Origin: Clostridia bacterium | GTDB taxonomy: Bacteria; Bacillota; Clostridia; Oscillospirales; Acutalibacteraceae | NCBI GenBank assembly: GCA_017449935.1 | Contig: JAFSYP010000006.1 | Span: forward strand, 1 to 39,292 | DNA: 39,292 bases | Direction of reading: 5' to 3' | Shown: positions 10,345 to 19,046 of the stretch, piece by piece | How the letters are laid out: each line of letters starts with the position of its first letter | Position numbering within the stretch: position 1 is the stretch's first letter | Notes under the pieces: generated by a model | Told to the model about the DNA's origin: nothing | Databases searched by the model: none | Seen by the model: only the letters and a program-made list of their open reading frames with translations | Position numbers and translations under genes: made by a program

Positions 10345-12078
10345 TCAGACGCCCGAATACGCCGAAAATCCGCCGTCCACCGGCAGCACGACGCCGGTGA
10401 TGAACGCGGAATAGGCGCTGTCGCACAGGAACAGCAGCGCGCCCGTCAGATCGGCAGGCGTGCCGAAGCGGCGCAGCGGCGTGTGGGAGATGATCTTATC
10501 CGAACGCGGCGTCAGCGAGCCGTCCTCGTTGAACAGCAGCTTCTGATTCTGGTTGGTGGCGAAGAAGCCGGGCGCGATGGCGTTGACACGGATGCCCACG
10601 TCCGCAAAATGCACCGCCATGAACTGCGTGAAGTTAGAAACGGCGGCTTTCGCGGCGGAATAGGCGGGAATCTTCGTCAGCGGACGGTAGGCGTTCATGG
10701 AGGAGACGTTCAGGATGCAGGCGTCCTCTTTGCCGACCATGTCCTTGGCGAAGCACTGCGTCGTCAGCAGCGTGCCGAGGAAGTTGAGATTGAACACAAA
10801 CTCGATGCCCTTGGGATCGAGGTCGAAGAAGGTCTTGACGCCTTCGGCTTTTTCGGCAATATCGGAAAGCTCCAGCGTTTCCTTCGTCGTGGTGCCCAGC
10901 GGGGAATTGCCGCCCGCGCCGTTGATGAGGATATCGCAGGTCCCGAAGGTGTTCGCGATCGTGTCCCGCGCCGCGGCGAGGCTTTCCGGCTCGAGCACGT
11001 TGCATGCGACGGCCAGCGCGATCCCGCCGGCTTCGCTTATGTCGTCCGCGACCTTCTGCGCGGCCGCGGCGTTCAGATCGAGGATGGCGACCTTCGCGCC
11101 CTGCATGGCGAGGTCCTTCGCAAAGCCGCTGCACAGCACGCCGCCGGCGCCGGTGACGACCGCCACGCGGCCGTTCAGCGCGGGATGCTGCATCGCCGAA
11201 GCGCCGCGCACCAGTCGGATCTGACGGTGCAGCGCGTCGGCCGCGGCGCAGAACGCCTCCTTGTTGCTCGCGTACTGATACGCGACGATCCCCTGCGTCA
11301 GCGCGGTGGAGCCGCCGTGCTTTTCGAGCTTGTCGATGCCGGCGAAGATCTTCAGGTGCGGTTCGATCGTCAGGAATCGGTCGCCCTCCTTCTTGTCGAA
11401 GCGGCGCAGCAGCTCGGTATACTGCGCGTCGCCCTCGCCGACGGGCGTGACGACGCCGTCCGAGAAGCGCGCGTCCTTGACGTGCATATAGTCGATGTAC
11501 GGCTCGAGCAGATCATAGGCGGGCAGGATCGGCTCGTTGGTGTGGACGTAGTTGGCAGGGTCGAAGATGCCGCCGAGCTTGTCGCCGAGCGCTTTGTGCA
11601 GATCAAGGCAGCGAGACGCGATATCGCCGTAGATGCCGACCTCGTTTTCATGGCAGCAGCGGATGCCGAACGGCGCGGCATAGTCGCAGAACGCTTCCAG
11701 ACGGCGCAGCACTTCGCCGCGGTATTCCTCGTACGATTCGCCTTGGGTGAAATAGAAGCTGAACAGGCGGATGTTCTTTGTGCCGAGGATCTTCGCGACC
11801 TCGACCGTGTTTTTGAACGCGGCAAAATGCGGCTCGAAATCGTCGGTGATCTCGATCTTGCCGTAGCCGGAGCCGATGGCGGACACGCCGACGCCCGCTT
11901 CATCCAGGATCGCTTTCAGCTCCCGCGCTTCGTCGGGCGTGATGGTATTGATGCTGCGGCCGCCGTCCAGCGCGCGCAGCTCGATGTGGGTGATGCCGTT
12001 CGCTTTGCAGGCGGCGATCTGTTCGCGGATATTGGGGGAAGCCTCGTCCGCAAACGCGGAAAGAATGAAATGTGCCAT
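10345..12078 (-). CDS. Fusion of a sugar-phosphate isomerase/epimerase-like TIM barrel and an SDR oxidoreductase
   Basis: A 577-residue protein. Residues 1 to about 286 are a xylose-isomerase-like TIM barrel with probable metal ligands in [17 protein letters not shown] (D173), YMHVKD (H199) and LTIEPHL (E239). Residues about 300-577 are a short-chain dehydrogenase: [16 protein letters not shown] at the NAD(P) site, INGAGGN, ILNVSS with the catalytic Ser and [11 protein letters not shown] (YxxxK). The SDR half closely resembles D-mannonate oxidoreductase/fructuronate reductase-type SDRs ([20 protein letters not shown], ending [10 protein letters not shown]). An internal in-frame Met (residue 296, base 11193) has no ribosome binding site, so one fused polypeptide is expected. 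The likely role is keto-sugar or uronic-acid catabolism. The ATG at 12078 follows AAAGGAG; a longer frame to 12456 is out of place inside the upstream gene. Confidence 0.85.
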   Translation of the reverse strand: MAHFILSAFADEASPNIREQIAACKANGITHIELRALDGGRSINTITPDEARELKAILDEAGVGVSAIGSGYGKIEITDDFEPHFAAFKNTVEVAKILGTKNIRLFSFYFTQGESYEEYRGEVLRRLEAFCDYAAPFGIRCCHENEVGIYGDIASRCLDLHKALGDKLGGIFDPANYVHTNEPILPAYDLLEPYIDYMHVKDARFSDGVVTPVGEGDAQYTELLRRFDKKEGDRFLTIEPHLKIFAGIDKLEKHGGSTALTQGIVAYQYASNKEAFCAAADALHRQIRLVRGASAMQHPALNGRVAVVTGAGGVLCSGFAKDLAMQGAKVAILDLNAAAAQKVADDISEAGGIALAVACNVLEPESLAAARDTIANTFGTCDILINGAGGNSPLGTTTKETLELSDIAEKAEGVKTFFDLDPKGIEFVFNLNFLGTLLTTQCFAKDMVGKEDACILNVSSMNAYRPLTKIPAYSAAKAAVSNFTQFMAVHFADVGIRVNAIAPGFFATNQNQKLLFNEDGSLTPRSDKIISHTPLRRFGTPADLTGALLFLCDSAYSAFITGVVLPVDGGFSAYSGV

Positions 12079-12080
12079 AT

Positions 12081-12704
12081 TTATTCTCCTTTGAGCGGAT
12101 CGGTATGATCCGCAATATATTGCTGAATGGATCGAAGCAGGACGTCCCGCTCTGCGGCGAAGTCTTCGTCCAGCTTCCGCACGTCCTCCGGCAGGACGGA
12201 GACCGTTTCGTCGTCGGGATCGAACATCCGGTATCCGCGCTCGAATGTGTCGCGGTGCAATACGTCGAACGCTGCCCGCGCGCCTTCGAGCGCCGCGTCC
12301 GTCAGCGGTTTTCCGTTGAGCCGGAAGAATGCGCTGAGCGTTTCGGCGTCCTCGCACAGCAGATAGTTCCACGCGTAGACGTACTGCTTCGGGGCAGGCA
12401 GCGCGCGGAAAGCCGCGGTCAGATCGTTTTCGTCTTCCAGCGCGCGCTGTACGCACAGCGCCGTGCCGTGCAGCAGCTCTCCGGCGTCGGCCGAAAGCGC
12501 CGTCTCCCGCGTGAGCGCGCCGTATTTCTGACGCAGCGCCGCTTCCTCGCGCAGCTTTTTGAGCACGGCGTCGCGCGCGGCGTTGTGCCGGCGCACGGCG
12601 CGGGACGCTTTCACGCCGACGAACAGCAGCAGCGCGTACGATACGATCAGAACGGCGGTCAATACTTTATACTCCGCAAACGCGTGCAGCATGTCAGAGA
12701 ACAT
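12081..12704 (-). CDS. Small membrane-anchored protein of unknown function
   Basis: A 207-residue protein not recognised as a named family. One N-terminal transmembrane helix (about residues 14-32) is followed by a basic stretch ([20 protein letters not shown]) and an all-helical soluble domain with the segment [18 protein letters not shown] near the middle. The topology suggests the soluble domain lies in the cytoplasm. It overlaps rsmI by 11 bases upstream and ends two bases before the fusion gene, so it is translated within the same operon. No catalytic motif is visible. Confidence 0.75.
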   Translation of the reverse strand: MFSDMLHAFAEYKVLTAVLIVSYALLLFVGVKASRAVRRHNAARDAVLKKLREEAALRQKYGALTRETALSADAGELLHGTALCVQRALEDENDLTAAFRALPAPKQYVYAWNYLLCEDAETLSAFFRLNGKPLTDAALEGARAAFDVLHRDTFERGYRMFDPDDETVSVLPEDVRKLDEDFAAERDVLLRSIQQYIADHTDPLKGE

Positions 12705-13539
12705 CCGCGTCTCTCCTTTCGGTCAGCGCTTTGTATATGTCGCCTTTTTTCAGCCCCGTCTGCTTGGCGGCGCGTTTGGCCGCGTCGGTCGGGGACAGCC
12801 CTTCGCCGAGATACCGCTCGGCCAGCGTCAGCGCGTCCTCCGGCGAGACTTCCTCGGCCTTTGGCGGCGCGGCGCCCTCGACGATCAGCACGATCTCGCC
12901 CTTGATCGGTTCCTGCTCGATCTGCCGCAGCGCCTCGGAAAAGGTCGTGCGGATGACCTGCTCGTGGATCTTCGTGATCTCCCGCACGATCGCGATGCGG
13001 CGATCGCCGAACGACGCGTACATATCGCGCAGCGTCGCGGGGAGCTTGTGCGGCGCTTCGTAAAAGATCATGGTGCGCGTTTCCGCCTGCACCTGCCGCA
13101 GATGGTCGCGGCGGCTCTGCTTGTTGACGCTCAGAAAGCCCTCGAACGTGAATCGGCCCGCGGGCATCCCGGAGAGCGCGAGCGCCGTCGCAAAGGCGCA
13201 CGGCCCCGGCACCGCGGCGACGGGCACGCCGTGATCGTGACACGCGCGCACCAGGTCCTCGCCGGGATCGGAGATGGCGGGCATCCCCGCGTCCGTGACG
13301 AGCGCGCAGCTCTCGCCCGCCAGAAGGCGCGAGAGGATCTCCTCGCCGCGCACACGGCGGTTGTGTTCGTAGTAGCTGACCAGCGGCTTTCTGACGCCGA
13401 AATGGTTCAGCAGCTTCAAGGTCACGCGGGTGTCCTCGGCGGCGATGAAGTCGCAGTCCTCCAGCGTCTGCACCGCGCGCGGCGACAGGTCGCCGAGATT
13501 GCCGATGGGCGTGCCCACGACGTATAACGTACCGCTCAT
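12694..13539 (-). CDS. rsmI: 16S rRNA 2'-O-ribose C1402 methyltransferase
   Basis: A 281-residue tetrapyrrole-methylase-fold enzyme that uses S-adenosylmethionine to methylate the ribose of C1402 in 16S rRNA. The N terminus TLYVVGTPIGNLGDLSPRA, then AAEDTR, SYYEHN and ALVTDAGMPAISDPGE are diagnostic, and AVPGPCAFATALALSG continues the SAM site. It overlaps the trmN6-like gene by four bases, as in the Firmicutes yabB-rsmI arrangement; the GIY-YIG gene often found between them is absent. Confidence 0.95.
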   Translation of the reverse strand: MSGTLYVVGTPIGNLGDLSPRAVQTLEDCDFIAAEDTRVTLKLLNHFGVRKPLVSYYEHNRRVRGEEILSRLLAGESCALVTDAGMPAISDPGEDLVRACHDHGVPVAAVPGPCAFATALALSGMPAGRFTFEGFLSVNKQSRRDHLRQVQAETRTMIFYEAPHKLPATLRDMYASFGDRRIAIVREITKIHEQVIRTTFSEALRQIEQEPIKGEIVLIVEGAAPPKAEEVSPEDALTLAERYLGEGLSPTDAAKRAAKQTGLKKGDIYKALTERRDADVL

Positions 13540-14276
13540 GGCGCCGTCCTTTCGTTTTGATACAGACCGTACATGGCGAGCGCGTCGTCCGTGTAGCGGC
13601 CGTTTTCGTCCTTGAGATACAGCGGCGGTTCGACGATCATGCCGCTGTTCGCGCCGAGTTTCCCTTCCAGAAGGAACAGACTCGGTTTTTTACCGACCGA
13701 GTGGATCATCAGCCGCAGACGCTTCGGTTCGATCCCGCATTCGCGCATCGCGCAGACCGCGTCCGCCAGCCGGTCGGGACGCTGGCAGATGCACAGCCGT
13801 CCGCCGAAGCGCAGCAGCCGGCGCGCCGAGACCGTCACGTCCGGCAGCGTACAGAAGATCTCGTGTCTTGCGATACGCGCACGCTCGTCCGTGCTCTGCA
13901 GTCCGCCGCGCGGCGTCACATAGGGCGGGTTCATCGTCACGAGATCGAACGAGCCGAACGGGACCTGTTCGTTCGTGAGCGCGCGCAGATCGGCGCAAAC
14001 GACGCGCAGCTTGTCGGTCAGACCGTTTCGTTCGGCGGCGTCGCGGATCTGATCGCAGGCGTCCTGCTGGATCTCGACCGCCGTCACGCTGCGGCACAGC
14101 CCGTCCCGGCAGAACAGCAGCGGGATGATCCCGCAGCCGGAGCCGAGATCGCACGCGGCGTCCGTGCGCTTCGGCGCGGCGAAGCAGGCGAGCGCGATCG
14201 CGTCCGTGCCGAACGTATGCAGCGCCGAAACGGTCGCCGTGATCCCGCCGCCGAGATCTTCGAGACGCGTGCGCAT
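13536..14276 (-). CDS. tRNA1(Val) adenine-N6 methyltransferase-like protein (YabB/TrmN6)
   Basis: A 246-residue class I SAM-dependent methyltransferase. CDLGSGCGIIPLLF is the SAM-binding motif I, and DLVTMNPPYVTPRGG carries the NPPY catalytic motif of N6-adenine methyltransferases. Length and context with rsmI match the family that modifies A37 of tRNA-Val. It is the first gene of a four-gene minus-strand operon and has the consensus promoter at 14310-14338. Confidence 0.9.
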   Translation of the reverse strand: MRTRLEDLGGGITATVSALHTFGTDAIALACFAAPKRTDAACDLGSGCGIIPLLFCRDGLCRSVTAVEIQQDACDQIRDAAERNGLTDKLRVVCADLRALTNEQVPFGSFDLVTMNPPYVTPRGGLQSTDERARIARHEIFCTLPDVTVSARRLLRFGGRLCICQRPDRLADAVCAMRECGIEPKRLRLMIHSVGKKPSLFLLEGKLGANSGMIVEPPLYLKDENGRYTDDALAMYGLYQNERTAP

Positions 14277-14309
14277 CTTCTTTCACCGCCATGCTTCTAT
14301 ATTTCAAAA

Positions 14310-14338
14310 ATTATACCGCGTTCCCGCCGGTTTGTCAA
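14310..14338 (-). promoter_or_regulatory. Consensus promoter for the trmN6-rsmI operon
   Basis: On the minus strand TTGACA (14333-14338) and TATAAT (14310-14315) are 17 bases apart, with the start codon about 34 bases downstream of the -10 box. Confidence 0.9.
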
Positions 14339-14397
14339 TTGATTGCGGCGTGCCTGAAGGAATTTGTAACGATTTTTTGAATTTCCCCGTACAGGCA

Positions 14398-14426
14398 TTG
14401 AATCCCGCCGGAAGATATGATATAAT
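14398..14426 (+). promoter_or_regulatory. Promoter of the membrane-anchored surface protein gene
   Basis: TTGAAT (14398-14403), a 17-base spacer and TATAAT (14421-14426), about 34 bases before the start codon. It is divergent from the trmN6 promoter, with about 60 bases between the two -35 boxes. Confidence 0.85.
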
Positions 14427-14459
14427 TTTTTGCAGAACACTACTAAAAGGGGGATCCGT

Positions 14460-15767
14460 ATGCTCAAGCGTTTGCTTTGCGTACTCTTTGCCGTTCTGCT
14501 CTGTGCGTCCGTCTGCGTATCGGCGGCGGCGAGCGAGGCCGAGATAGCCGCCGTGTCGTCCGCGCCGGACGGTCTTCGATTCGTATTCACCTATCCGAAC
14601 GAGGGCAGCGAGTGCATCGAGGCGGTCTTTTCCGTGCCGTATGATCTGGGCTCGATTGCGAGCAGCATTGCCGAGTATTATGCCTGCTGCATCCAGTTCG
14701 ACTGGTCGGTCGACAGCCGCGACGCGTTCCATTATGATACAAGCTGGGATAAAGCCGGCGGGAATTATCCCGTGCAGCAGCTCGGCGGCAGCTTCGTCGA
14801 AAAGCGTGAAGTGTTCTGGTTCGCCTACCCCGAGGCGGCCGAGCGCTGCGCCGGCGCCGTGAAGGAGAGCGCCGGAGAGGGCGGCGAGACGGTGCGCACG
14901 TTCGATTTCGACGCGCATGATCTGTACGTCCGCGCGCGTTTTATGCTGTATTCTTACGTGGTGAATCAATGCTGGTTCTCCGATTGGTCGGATGTGTACG
15001 ACGTCGGCAAGGATCTCGGCCGCGAGGCGCCGAAGGTCCCCGACGTCGGCAAAGACCGCCCGGAGATCGAGGAGGCGCGTCTCGACAACGGTACGCTGCT
15101 TGCTTATCTTTCCTACCCCGACAGTATATACGATACCGCGTCCGCGCTGCTTGCCGGGTACGGTACGCAGTTGAGCTTCCAGTCGCAGATGCGCGTGGAC
15201 GATGGCATATGGGAATTCTGGAGCGTGAGCGGCGACGATACGCCGTATCTGCTCGGAGAGCGCGAGACGCAGCTGCCCGACGGTGCCGATGCGGGCAAGG
15301 TCGAGTACCGCTTCCGGCTGATCGGCAACGATCCGGCAGACGGCTCGACGATCCTCACCGGATGGAGCGATTACGTCACGGTCAAGGACGGCGAAGCCCG
15401 GGTCGTGAAAAACGACGATCCGTTTGAAAAGAAGGAGGCCGAAAAGCGCAGGCAGGAGGCGATCAAGGAGGCCAACAAGTGCAAGCTCTGCGGTATCTGC
15501 CCCTTCCATCCCTTCGGCGTGTGCATGTTCCTGTGGCTGGCCATTGTGCTGGCGATCGTGCTGATCGTGGTCTATAATGTGCGCGCGTCCGCGAAAAAGA
15601 AAAAGCGCGCCGCCGAAACGAAAGCGCGGGAGGAAGCCTCCCGACGGGCGGACGCCAAAACCGATTCGTTCATCAATACAGACCGCGTCAGTCTGCACAA
15701 GGACGGCGCAGACGTAAAAGAGAAAGACGCAGACGCGAAAGAGGAGGAAGCAGAGCATGAGGATTGA
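14460..15767 (+). CDS. Surface protein with signal peptide and C-terminal membrane anchor, unknown function
   Basis: A 435-residue protein. The signal peptide MLKRLLCVLFAVLLCASVCV ends near SAAAS. The extracellular part contains two related modules, each with an aromatic-rich segment and a WSDxxxV pattern (WFSDWSDVYDVG and ILTGWSDYVTV), suggesting duplicated beta-sandwich domains. Near residue 340 a cysteine cluster (CKLCGICPFHPFGVC) immediately precedes a single transmembrane helix (FLWLAIVLAIVLIVVYNV). A cytoplasmic tail of about 63 residues is highly charged (KKKKRAAETKAREE, ending EEEAEHED). The type I topology with a large charged tail could relay an outside signal or tether a cytoplasmic partner. 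The ATG at 14460 follows AAGGGGGA. Its stop overlaps the start of the next gene by 11 bases. Confidence 0.8.
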   Translation: MLKRLLCVLFAVLLCASVCVSAAASEAEIAAVSSAPDGLRFVFTYPNEGSECIEAVFSVPYDLGSIASSIAEYYACCIQFDWSVDSRDAFHYDTSWDKAGGNYPVQQLGGSFVEKREVFWFAYPEAAERCAGAVKESAGEGGETVRTFDFDAHDLYVRARFMLYSYVVNQCWFSDWSDVYDVGKDLGREAPKVPDVGKDRPEIEEARLDNGTLLAYLSYPDSIYDTASALLAGYGTQLSFQSQMRVDDGIWEFWSVSGDDTPYLLGERETQLPDGADAGKVEYRFRLIGNDPADGSTILTGWSDYVTVKDGEARVVKNDDPFEKKEAEKRRQEAIKEANKCKLCGICPFHPFGVCMFLWLAIVLAIVLIVVYNVRASAKKKKRAAETKAREEASRRADAKTDSFINTDRVSLHKDGADVKEKDADAKEEEAEHED

Positions 15768-17202
15768 AAAGATCGCGGTGGGCGCGCTGAACGCGCTCGC
15801 GAAACATGAAGGCAAAAAGATCCTGAAAAAGGAAGGGTATGCGCCAAAGCCCGCGCCCGCGGAGCCGGTGCGGATGAAGAATCCGGACGGCGACCGCTTC
15901 CGCTGCGGCTTCGCTTCGCGCGTCACGATGCCGAAGGACATCCATGCCCGCCCGTTTTATCTGGCCGGCCACCGCACCGGCAAGACCGTCTCCGACGTGC
16001 TGGACCCCCTGACGGTCAGCGCGCTGTGGCTCGACTGTGAGGACGGCGGCGGCATGGTCGTCATCGGCGCGGACGTGGTCGGGATCTCTGGCGTGGAGAT
16101 CGCGCAGATCCGCGCGTCTTTGCAGGATTTCTGCAAGGAAACGGGCTGCAAAAGCGTGAGCATCCTCTGCTCGCACAACCACGCGGGCATCGACACGCTC
16201 GGCTACTGGGGCAAGGCGATCGTCGGTCCCATCCCCGGCGACGGCAAGGACCCGGAATACATGGCGCTGCTGATGGAAAACATGCGCGCGTGCTGCCGCG
16301 AGGCGTACGAAAACCGCCGGGAGGGCAAGCTGTACGTCGGTTCGGTGCGCGTGCCGGAGGGCGTGTTCCGCAAGCGTCCGCCGATCGTCGCGCGCGACGT
16401 GCTCTCGCGCATCCGCTTCGTGCCGGACGACGGAACGACGGAGACGTGGTGGCTGAATTTCGGCGCGCATCCCAACACCATGGGCGGCGACAATCAGCTC
16501 GTCAGCGCCGAGTACCCCGGATACCTGCGTACGGCCGTCAACGCGCAGCGTAAGACGAACGTCCTGTTCGGCGTCGGTCCGATCTTAGCGGTCGATCCGG
16601 GCGAGCTGAGCGAGGATCCGTATGAAAACGCGAAGCTGGAGGGCGAGCTGCTGGCGAAGGCCGCGTTCACGATCGACAACGACGTGCAGCTCATGCCCGA
16701 CGTGACGATCGTCTGCCAGCCGTATCTCGCGCCGGTCGAAAACGCCGTGCTGGCGCTCATGGGGATCATCAAGACCGTCAACTATAAGCGCGCCGCCGCG
16801 AAGGACAGCAGTCTCGGACTGGCGCTGCGCACGGAAATGACCTATATGCGCATCGGCACGCAGCAGATTCTGATGCTGCCGGGCGAAGCGGCGCCGGAAT
16901 TTGCGTTCGATATGTACTCGAGCGCGGAAACGTCCGCGACCGGTCTGGGGCCGGAGGTGAACGCGAAACCGCTTTGCCGCGTCGCCGAAGACGACAATCT
17001 GATCGTGTTCGGCCTGGCGAACGACATGACCGGCTACATGGTGCCGACGAACGATTTCATCCTCAACGAGTACGGCCCCTATCTCGATACGGCGACCGAC
17101 CGCAACGGGGCGCGGCACTACCATGAAACGAACTCCCTGGGCCCGAAGATCACGCAGGTCGTGTCCGATACCTTTGCCGGGATTCTGGAGCGCCTGCGCT
17201 GA
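15757..17202 (+). CDS. Neutral/alkaline ceramidase-like protein
   Basis: A 481-residue protein with the metal-binding pattern of the neutral ceramidase N-terminal domain: FRCGFASRVTMP near the start, SILCSHNHAGIDT (HNHxG metal ligands), and WWLNFGAHPNTMGGDN, which corresponds to the histidine/glycine-rich active-site region. RTEMTYMRIGTQQILMLPGEAAPEF also resembles the family. No signal peptide is seen, so the protein appears cytosolic, unlike most secreted ceramidases, and the substrate may be a different N-acyl compound. It is translationally coupled (11-base overlap) to the membrane-anchored protein upstream. RBS GAGGAAG. Confidence 0.75.
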   Translation: MRIEKIAVGALNALAKHEGKKILKKEGYAPKPAPAEPVRMKNPDGDRFRCGFASRVTMPKDIHARPFYLAGHRTGKTVSDVLDPLTVSALWLDCEDGGGMVVIGADVVGISGVEIAQIRASLQDFCKETGCKSVSILCSHNHAGIDTLGYWGKAIVGPIPGDGKDPEYMALLMENMRACCREAYENRREGKLYVGSVRVPEGVFRKRPPIVARDVLSRIRFVPDDGTTETWWLNFGAHPNTMGGDNQLVSAEYPGYLRTAVNAQRKTNVLFGVGPILAVDPGELSEDPYENAKLEGELLAKAAFTIDNDVQLMPDVTIVCQPYLAPVENAVLALMGIIKTVNYKRAAAKDSSLGLALRTEMTYMRIGTQQILMLPGEAAPEFAFDMYSSAETSATGLGPEVNAKPLCRVAEDDNLIVFGLANDMTGYMVPTNDFILNEYGPYLDTATDRNGARHYHETNSLGPKITQVVSDTFAGILERLR

Positions 17203-17203
17203 T

Positions 17204-18091
17204 ATGGCACGGGAGATCACGTTTACCGTACCGCCCGAATATGACGAAAAAAAGCTCTGTGCCTTCCTTCGCGGGGAGGCGCAGATTTCCTATGCTTTGT
17301 ACGCGACGCTGCGCCACACGCCCGGCGCCGTCACGCGCGACGGCGCGCTCATCCGCAGCGTCGACCGCGTGCATACGGGCGAGCGCATCCTGGTCGCGTT
17401 TCCCGCGGAACGCACGCAGCTGATCGCGACGGACATGCCGCTGGATATTCTGTATGAGGACGCGGATCTGCTCGCGGTCAACAAGTCCGGGTATCTCGCC
17501 ATGCACCCGTCGCACGGGCACCCCGACGACACGCTCGCCAACGGCGTGACGGCGTATTTTCGCCGGCAGGGGACCGAGGGCGTGTTCCATGCCGTCGGAC
17601 GGCTCGACAAGGGCACGTCCGGCGTGGCGGTCTGCGCGAAGCATACCTATGCCGCGTCGCGGCTGAACGGCCGGGGACAGAAGACGTATATCGCGCTCGT
17701 GGACGGCGAGCTGTCCGGCAGCGGCACGGTCGACGTGCCGATCTATCGCCCCGATCCGGACAAAACGACGCGCGCGTGCGGCGAGGGCGGCGAGCGCGCC
17801 GTCACGCATTACGAAACGCTCGCTTCGGGCGGCGGCAAAAGCCTGGTGCGTCTGAAGCCGGAGACGGGACGCACGCACCAGATCCGCGTGCATATGGCGT
17901 ATCTCGGCGCGCCGCTGACGGGCGACAGCCTGTACGGCACGCGCGTGCCGGGGCTCGGCAGGCATCTGCTGCACTGCGCCGCCGTGTGCGTGCCGCATCC
18001 CGTGACCGGAGAGACGATGACCTTTACCGCCCCGCTCCCGCCGGAGTTTGCCGACGCGGTGCGCGCCTGTATGCCCATGCCTGTTTTTTAA
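17204..18091 (+). CDS. RluA-family RNA pseudouridine synthase
   Basis: A 295-residue enzyme that isomerises uridine in rRNA or tRNA. The catalytic Asp lies in GRLDKGTSGVAVCAK, where the family has HRLDxxTSG; here Gly replaces the usual His. LYEDADLLAVNKSGYLAMHPSH and LKPETGRTHQIRVHMAYLG are also diagnostic. The N-terminal 70 residues are S4-like. The exact target (RluD-like or other) cannot be assigned. The ATG at 17204 lies one base after the upstream stop codon. Confidence 0.9.
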   Translation: MAREITFTVPPEYDEKKLCAFLRGEAQISYALYATLRHTPGAVTRDGALIRSVDRVHTGERILVAFPAERTQLIATDMPLDILYEDADLLAVNKSGYLAMHPSHGHPDDTLANGVTAYFRRQGTEGVFHAVGRLDKGTSGVAVCAKHTYAASRLNGRGQKTYIALVDGELSGSGTVDVPIYRPDPDKTTRACGEGGERAVTHYETLASGGGKSLVRLKPETGRTHQIRVHMAYLGAPLTGDSLYGTRVPGLGRHLLHCAAVCVPHPVTGETMTFTAPLPPEFADAVRACMPMPVF

Positions 18092-18129
18092 GATTGCCGT
18101 TCGGATTCTTTAAGAATGGTTTAAGAGCC

Positions 18130-18158
18130 TTGACAGAATCCGGTTTTCGTGCTATTTT
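18130..18158 (+). promoter_or_regulatory. Promoter of the Cys/Thr-rich lipoprotein gene
   Basis: TTGACA (18130-18135), a 17-base spacer and TATTTT (18153-18158), about 34 bases upstream of the ATG. It lies directly after the pseudouridine synthase gene, so the lipoprotein is probably transcribed separately. Confidence 0.75.
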
Positions 18159-18192
18159 AGTACAGCAATATGATGAATTTGGAGGAAAAAAC

Positions 18193-18957
18193 ATGGTCAA
18201 AAAGATATTTGCGCTGCTTTGCGTACTCTCTGCCGTTCTGACGCTCTGCTCCTGCGGGCTGGTGAATATGTTCAAGCAGGAAGAGGAATCCACGACGGAG
18301 GTCACCTTCCCCGCGCCCACGACGGAATGGTTCCTGGACTGGACCGTTCCGGAGCTTTCGAGCGAGGAAGCGTCCACCGAGGCGCCGACGGCTGCGCCCG
18401 CGGCCGCCACGACGCGTCGCGCTTCCGGCGGCAGCTACTCCGGCGGCAGCTCCGGCGGTTCGTACAAGTCCGGAACGACAAAGAAGTACAGCGGCAACCA
18501 GAGCACCTGCCAGCATGACTGGGCGGATGCGACCTGTACGACGCCGATGACCTGTAAAAAGTGCGGCCTGACCAAGGGCAATCCCAACAAGCACAGCTAC
18601 AAGGCCGCGACCTGCACCGAGCCGGAGATCTGCCGCAACTGCGGCGCGAAGAACGGTCAGCCGCTCGGCCACGACTACGATTCGCAGGGACGCTGCAAGC
18701 GCTGCGATCCGTATTACACGTCGAAGAAGACCACGACCTCGACGACGACCACCACCACGACGGCGGCGGACGATACGACAAAGGCGGACGATACGACCAA
18801 AGAGGGCGAAACCACGACAAAGGCGGACGAATCGACCACTACGACGAAGGCGGACGAATCGTCCACGACCACTACTACAACCACGACCACCACGACGACA
18901 ACCACCACCACGACCACTACGACTACCACGTCGCCGGAAAACACAGCCGTGTTTTAA
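18193..18957 (+). CDS. Lipoprotein with zinc-ribbon-like Cys repeats and Thr-rich tail
   Basis: A 254-residue protein. A lipoprotein signal peptide ends in the lipobox LCSC (C21 lipidated). A Thr/Ser/Gly linker (residues about 30-100) precedes two tandem modules with the pattern C-x-H-x-W/Y ... C-T-x-P-x-x-C-x-x-C-G, finishing CKRC. Such Cys repeats recur in surface proteins of this lineage and probably bind zinc or form disulphides. The last 85 residues are almost only Thr, Lys, Ala, Asp and Glu with long Thr runs, a likely glycosylated or wall-embedded stalk. RBS GGAGGAA. It is monocistronic, between its own promoter and a terminator. Function unknown. Confidence 0.8.
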   Translation: MVKKIFALLCVLSAVLTLCSCGLVNMFKQEEESTTEVTFPAPTTEWFLDWTVPELSSEEASTEAPTAAPAAATTRRASGGSYSGGSSGGSYKSGTTKKYSGNQSTCQHDWADATCTTPMTCKKCGLTKGNPNKHSYKAATCTEPEICRNCGAKNGQPLGHDYDSQGRCKRCDPYYTSKKTTTSTTTTTTTAADDTTKADDTTKEGETTTKADESTTTTKADESSTTTTTTTTTTTTTTTTTTTTTTSPENTAVF

Positions 18958-18992
18958 CGCGCCGCGAAAGCGTCAACCCATCATAAATACCG

Positions 18993-19029
18993 AAAACTGC
19001 CGAGGCCATGCGACCGCGGCAGTTTTTTT
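18993..19029 (+). terminator. Rho-independent terminator after the lipoprotein gene
   Basis: CTGCCG (18997-19002) pairs with CGGCAG (19017-19022), extended by AAA/TTT at the base, followed by seven T (19023-19029). It is A-rich on the left, so it may also work for the convergent LOG-family gene. Confidence 0.85.
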
Positions 19030-19046
19030 ATGTCTTTCTTTGGCTG

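Noticed and set aside
9427-12108. An 893-codon open frame on the plus strand
   Set aside because: It is antisense to the alcohol dehydrogenase and TIM-SDR genes and has no recognisable domains; same GC-rich shadow effect.
18720-18945. Thr-codon runs as a DNA microsatellite
   Set aside because: The repeats are in frame, use mixed Thr codons and form the stalk of a lipoprotein; amino-acid-level selection explains them.
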